The notes under the pieces: generated by a model
Told to the model about the DNA's origin: nothing
Seen by the model: only the letters and a program-made list of their open reading frames with translations
The model's database searches: none
Position numbers and translations under genes: made by a program
In this document: piece by piece, positions 63,264 through 64,000 of the stretch
Position numbering within the stretch: the first letter of the stretch is position 1
Layout of the letters: each line of letters opens with the position of its first letter
NCBI GenBank assembly: GCA_050847315.1
Contig: CP193791.1
Reading direction: 5' to 3' (one strand)
DNA: 64,000 nucleotides
DNA from: Cedecea sp000277545
GTDB lineage: Bacteria; Pseudomonadota; Gammaproteobacteria; Enterobacterales; Enterobacteriaceae

Positions 63264-63827
63264 ATTGTTTTTTCTCGGTATTCAGCTATGGCGCAAATGC
63301 TCCATAAAACGACTGCTAAAGGCAGAGATAAAATGCACGTTATACGTGATTTTTATTTAGTGATTGCAAGTTGATATCGATTTTGAGTATATCACTGTTT
63401 ATTTTAAAGTTAAAAATATGATTCTGTTTTTTCTTATTTTTATTTTTATTAACCAAAAATGCTTATCGTTCTCATTTTTTTGATTTTGAAATTATGTGGA
63501 AATAATATCTCCGGGCAGAGGAAAACAGTGTGAGGTCATGTACAAAAAACATGCAGCGAGCGTTACGCCTGGATTGCTGTCTTTTCCGTCAGGTTTGCAG
63601 CCGATGTAGCAGTTAAAGTTGCGGCGACTTCGGTAAAATGTTTAAGGATTATGCCAACGAAGTACTCACTTTTGTTTCTGCTTCATCTTTAATTTTCTAT
63701 TTTTTTTAGGGTTTAAAATGCTCTCCGTTCAGAGCGGGGGATAATACCTTAATTAAGATTTTGTTCATGGTGCTTCTCGCCATTTTATTATAATGTCCTA
63801 TGCCTTATTTATGATATGGATATTGCT
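63264..63827. other. AT-rich intergenic region
   Basis: About 560 bp, markedly AT-rich, upstream of both the regulator-like gene and the partial gene at the window end. I see no RNA gene, palindrome or ORF that I would defend. Confidence 0.6.
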
Positions 63828-64000
63828 ATGACTATTTGTAAAAGCATTAATCAATTTTTATTTGAACGAAAAAAGAGAAATTTAAGCATTGATTTTAATC
63901 CTGCTGATGCAAAGCCAATTGCTTATTATAAAGCGATTGAAATAGGTGAGAAAAAGAATGGGAAAGCTACCCGACTCCGTCTGGGATACGTCAGTGATTA
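63828..64000 (+). CDS. Partial CDS of unknown function (5' end only)
   Basis: 57 codons from an ATG at 63828 to the window edge, reading MTICKSINQFLFERKKRNLS and later KAIEIGEKKNGKATRLRLGY. Lys- and Ile-rich, low GC, no signal peptide. The ribosome site (GGAT) is weak. I do not recognise the protein; the open frame over the full visible length supports it only moderately. Confidence 0.45.
   Translation, partial: MTICKSINQFLFERKKRNLSIDFNPADAKPIAYYKAIEIGEKKNGKATRLRLGYVSD

Overview
The window is chromosomal DNA from a member of the Enterobacteriaceae. It follows the Escherichia coli gene order closely (sap, psp, ycjXF-tyrR, tpx-ycjG-mpaA-mppA, zntB-fnrS-ttcA, then dbpA, nifJ-ydbJ-hslJ-ldhA-ydbH-ynbE-ydbL-feaR-feaB). 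Protein divergence and several extra loci show it is not E. coli. An Enterobacter/Cedecea/Leclercia-like genus would fit, but the sequence alone does not name the species.

Layout. 1-3.6 kb: minus-strand sapA-B-C-D operon, cut off in sapD. 3.7-6.5 kb: phage-shock regulon, with pspF divergent from pspABCD and a readable sigma-54 promoter. 6.6-10.9 kb: ycjX-ycjF and tyrR. 10.9-15.0 kb: tpx, the murein-peptide genes ycjG, mpaA and mppA. 15.1-17.9 kb: a DksA-type zinc-finger gene, zntB, the anaerobic sRNA fnrS with its FNR site, a small proline-rich ORF, and ttcA. Beside ttcA lies a decayed Rac-type integrase end. 18.2-25.6 kb: an accessory stretch with an alpha/beta hydrolase, an ACT-domain protein, a prolyl-oligopeptidase, an SOS-controlled umuDC pair, an orphan RES-domain protein, and DUF2000 and DUF1543 proteins. 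25.7-32.1 kb: dbpA and nifJ, separated by REP-like palindromes. One palindrome has been split by a 1,284-bp IS481-family element with a frameshifted transposase. 32.4-40.3 kb: ydbJ, hslJ, ldhA, the ydbH-ynbE-ydbL lipid-transport operon and the feaR/feaB pair.

40.5-62.4 kb holds the main accessory locus: a complete type I secretion system with its own substrate. The order is a TolC-like outer-membrane protein, a 5,410-residue BapA-like adhesin, a peptidase-dead ABC exporter and an HlyD-type adaptor. It lies where E. coli has tynA and the paa cluster. The adhesin carries about 45 Ig-like modules. Thirty of them form five copies of a six-domain super-repeat with a period of about 1.8 kb, followed by a partial sixth copy. 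The AT-rich leader before the locus has a perfect FNR-type palindrome upstream of a good -10 element, which suggests anaerobic control. An unfamiliar winged-helix-like gene is convergent with the adaptor gene, and a new low-GC gene begins at the window end.

Functional groups: envelope stress and transport (sap, psp, ycjXF, ydbH-ynbE-ydbL), murein tripeptide recycling (mppA, mpaA, ycjG), anaerobic metabolism (fnrS, nifJ, ldhA and possibly the adhesin locus), DNA damage tolerance (umuDC), aromatic amine catabolism (feaRB, tyrR as regulator) and surface adhesion by type I secretion.
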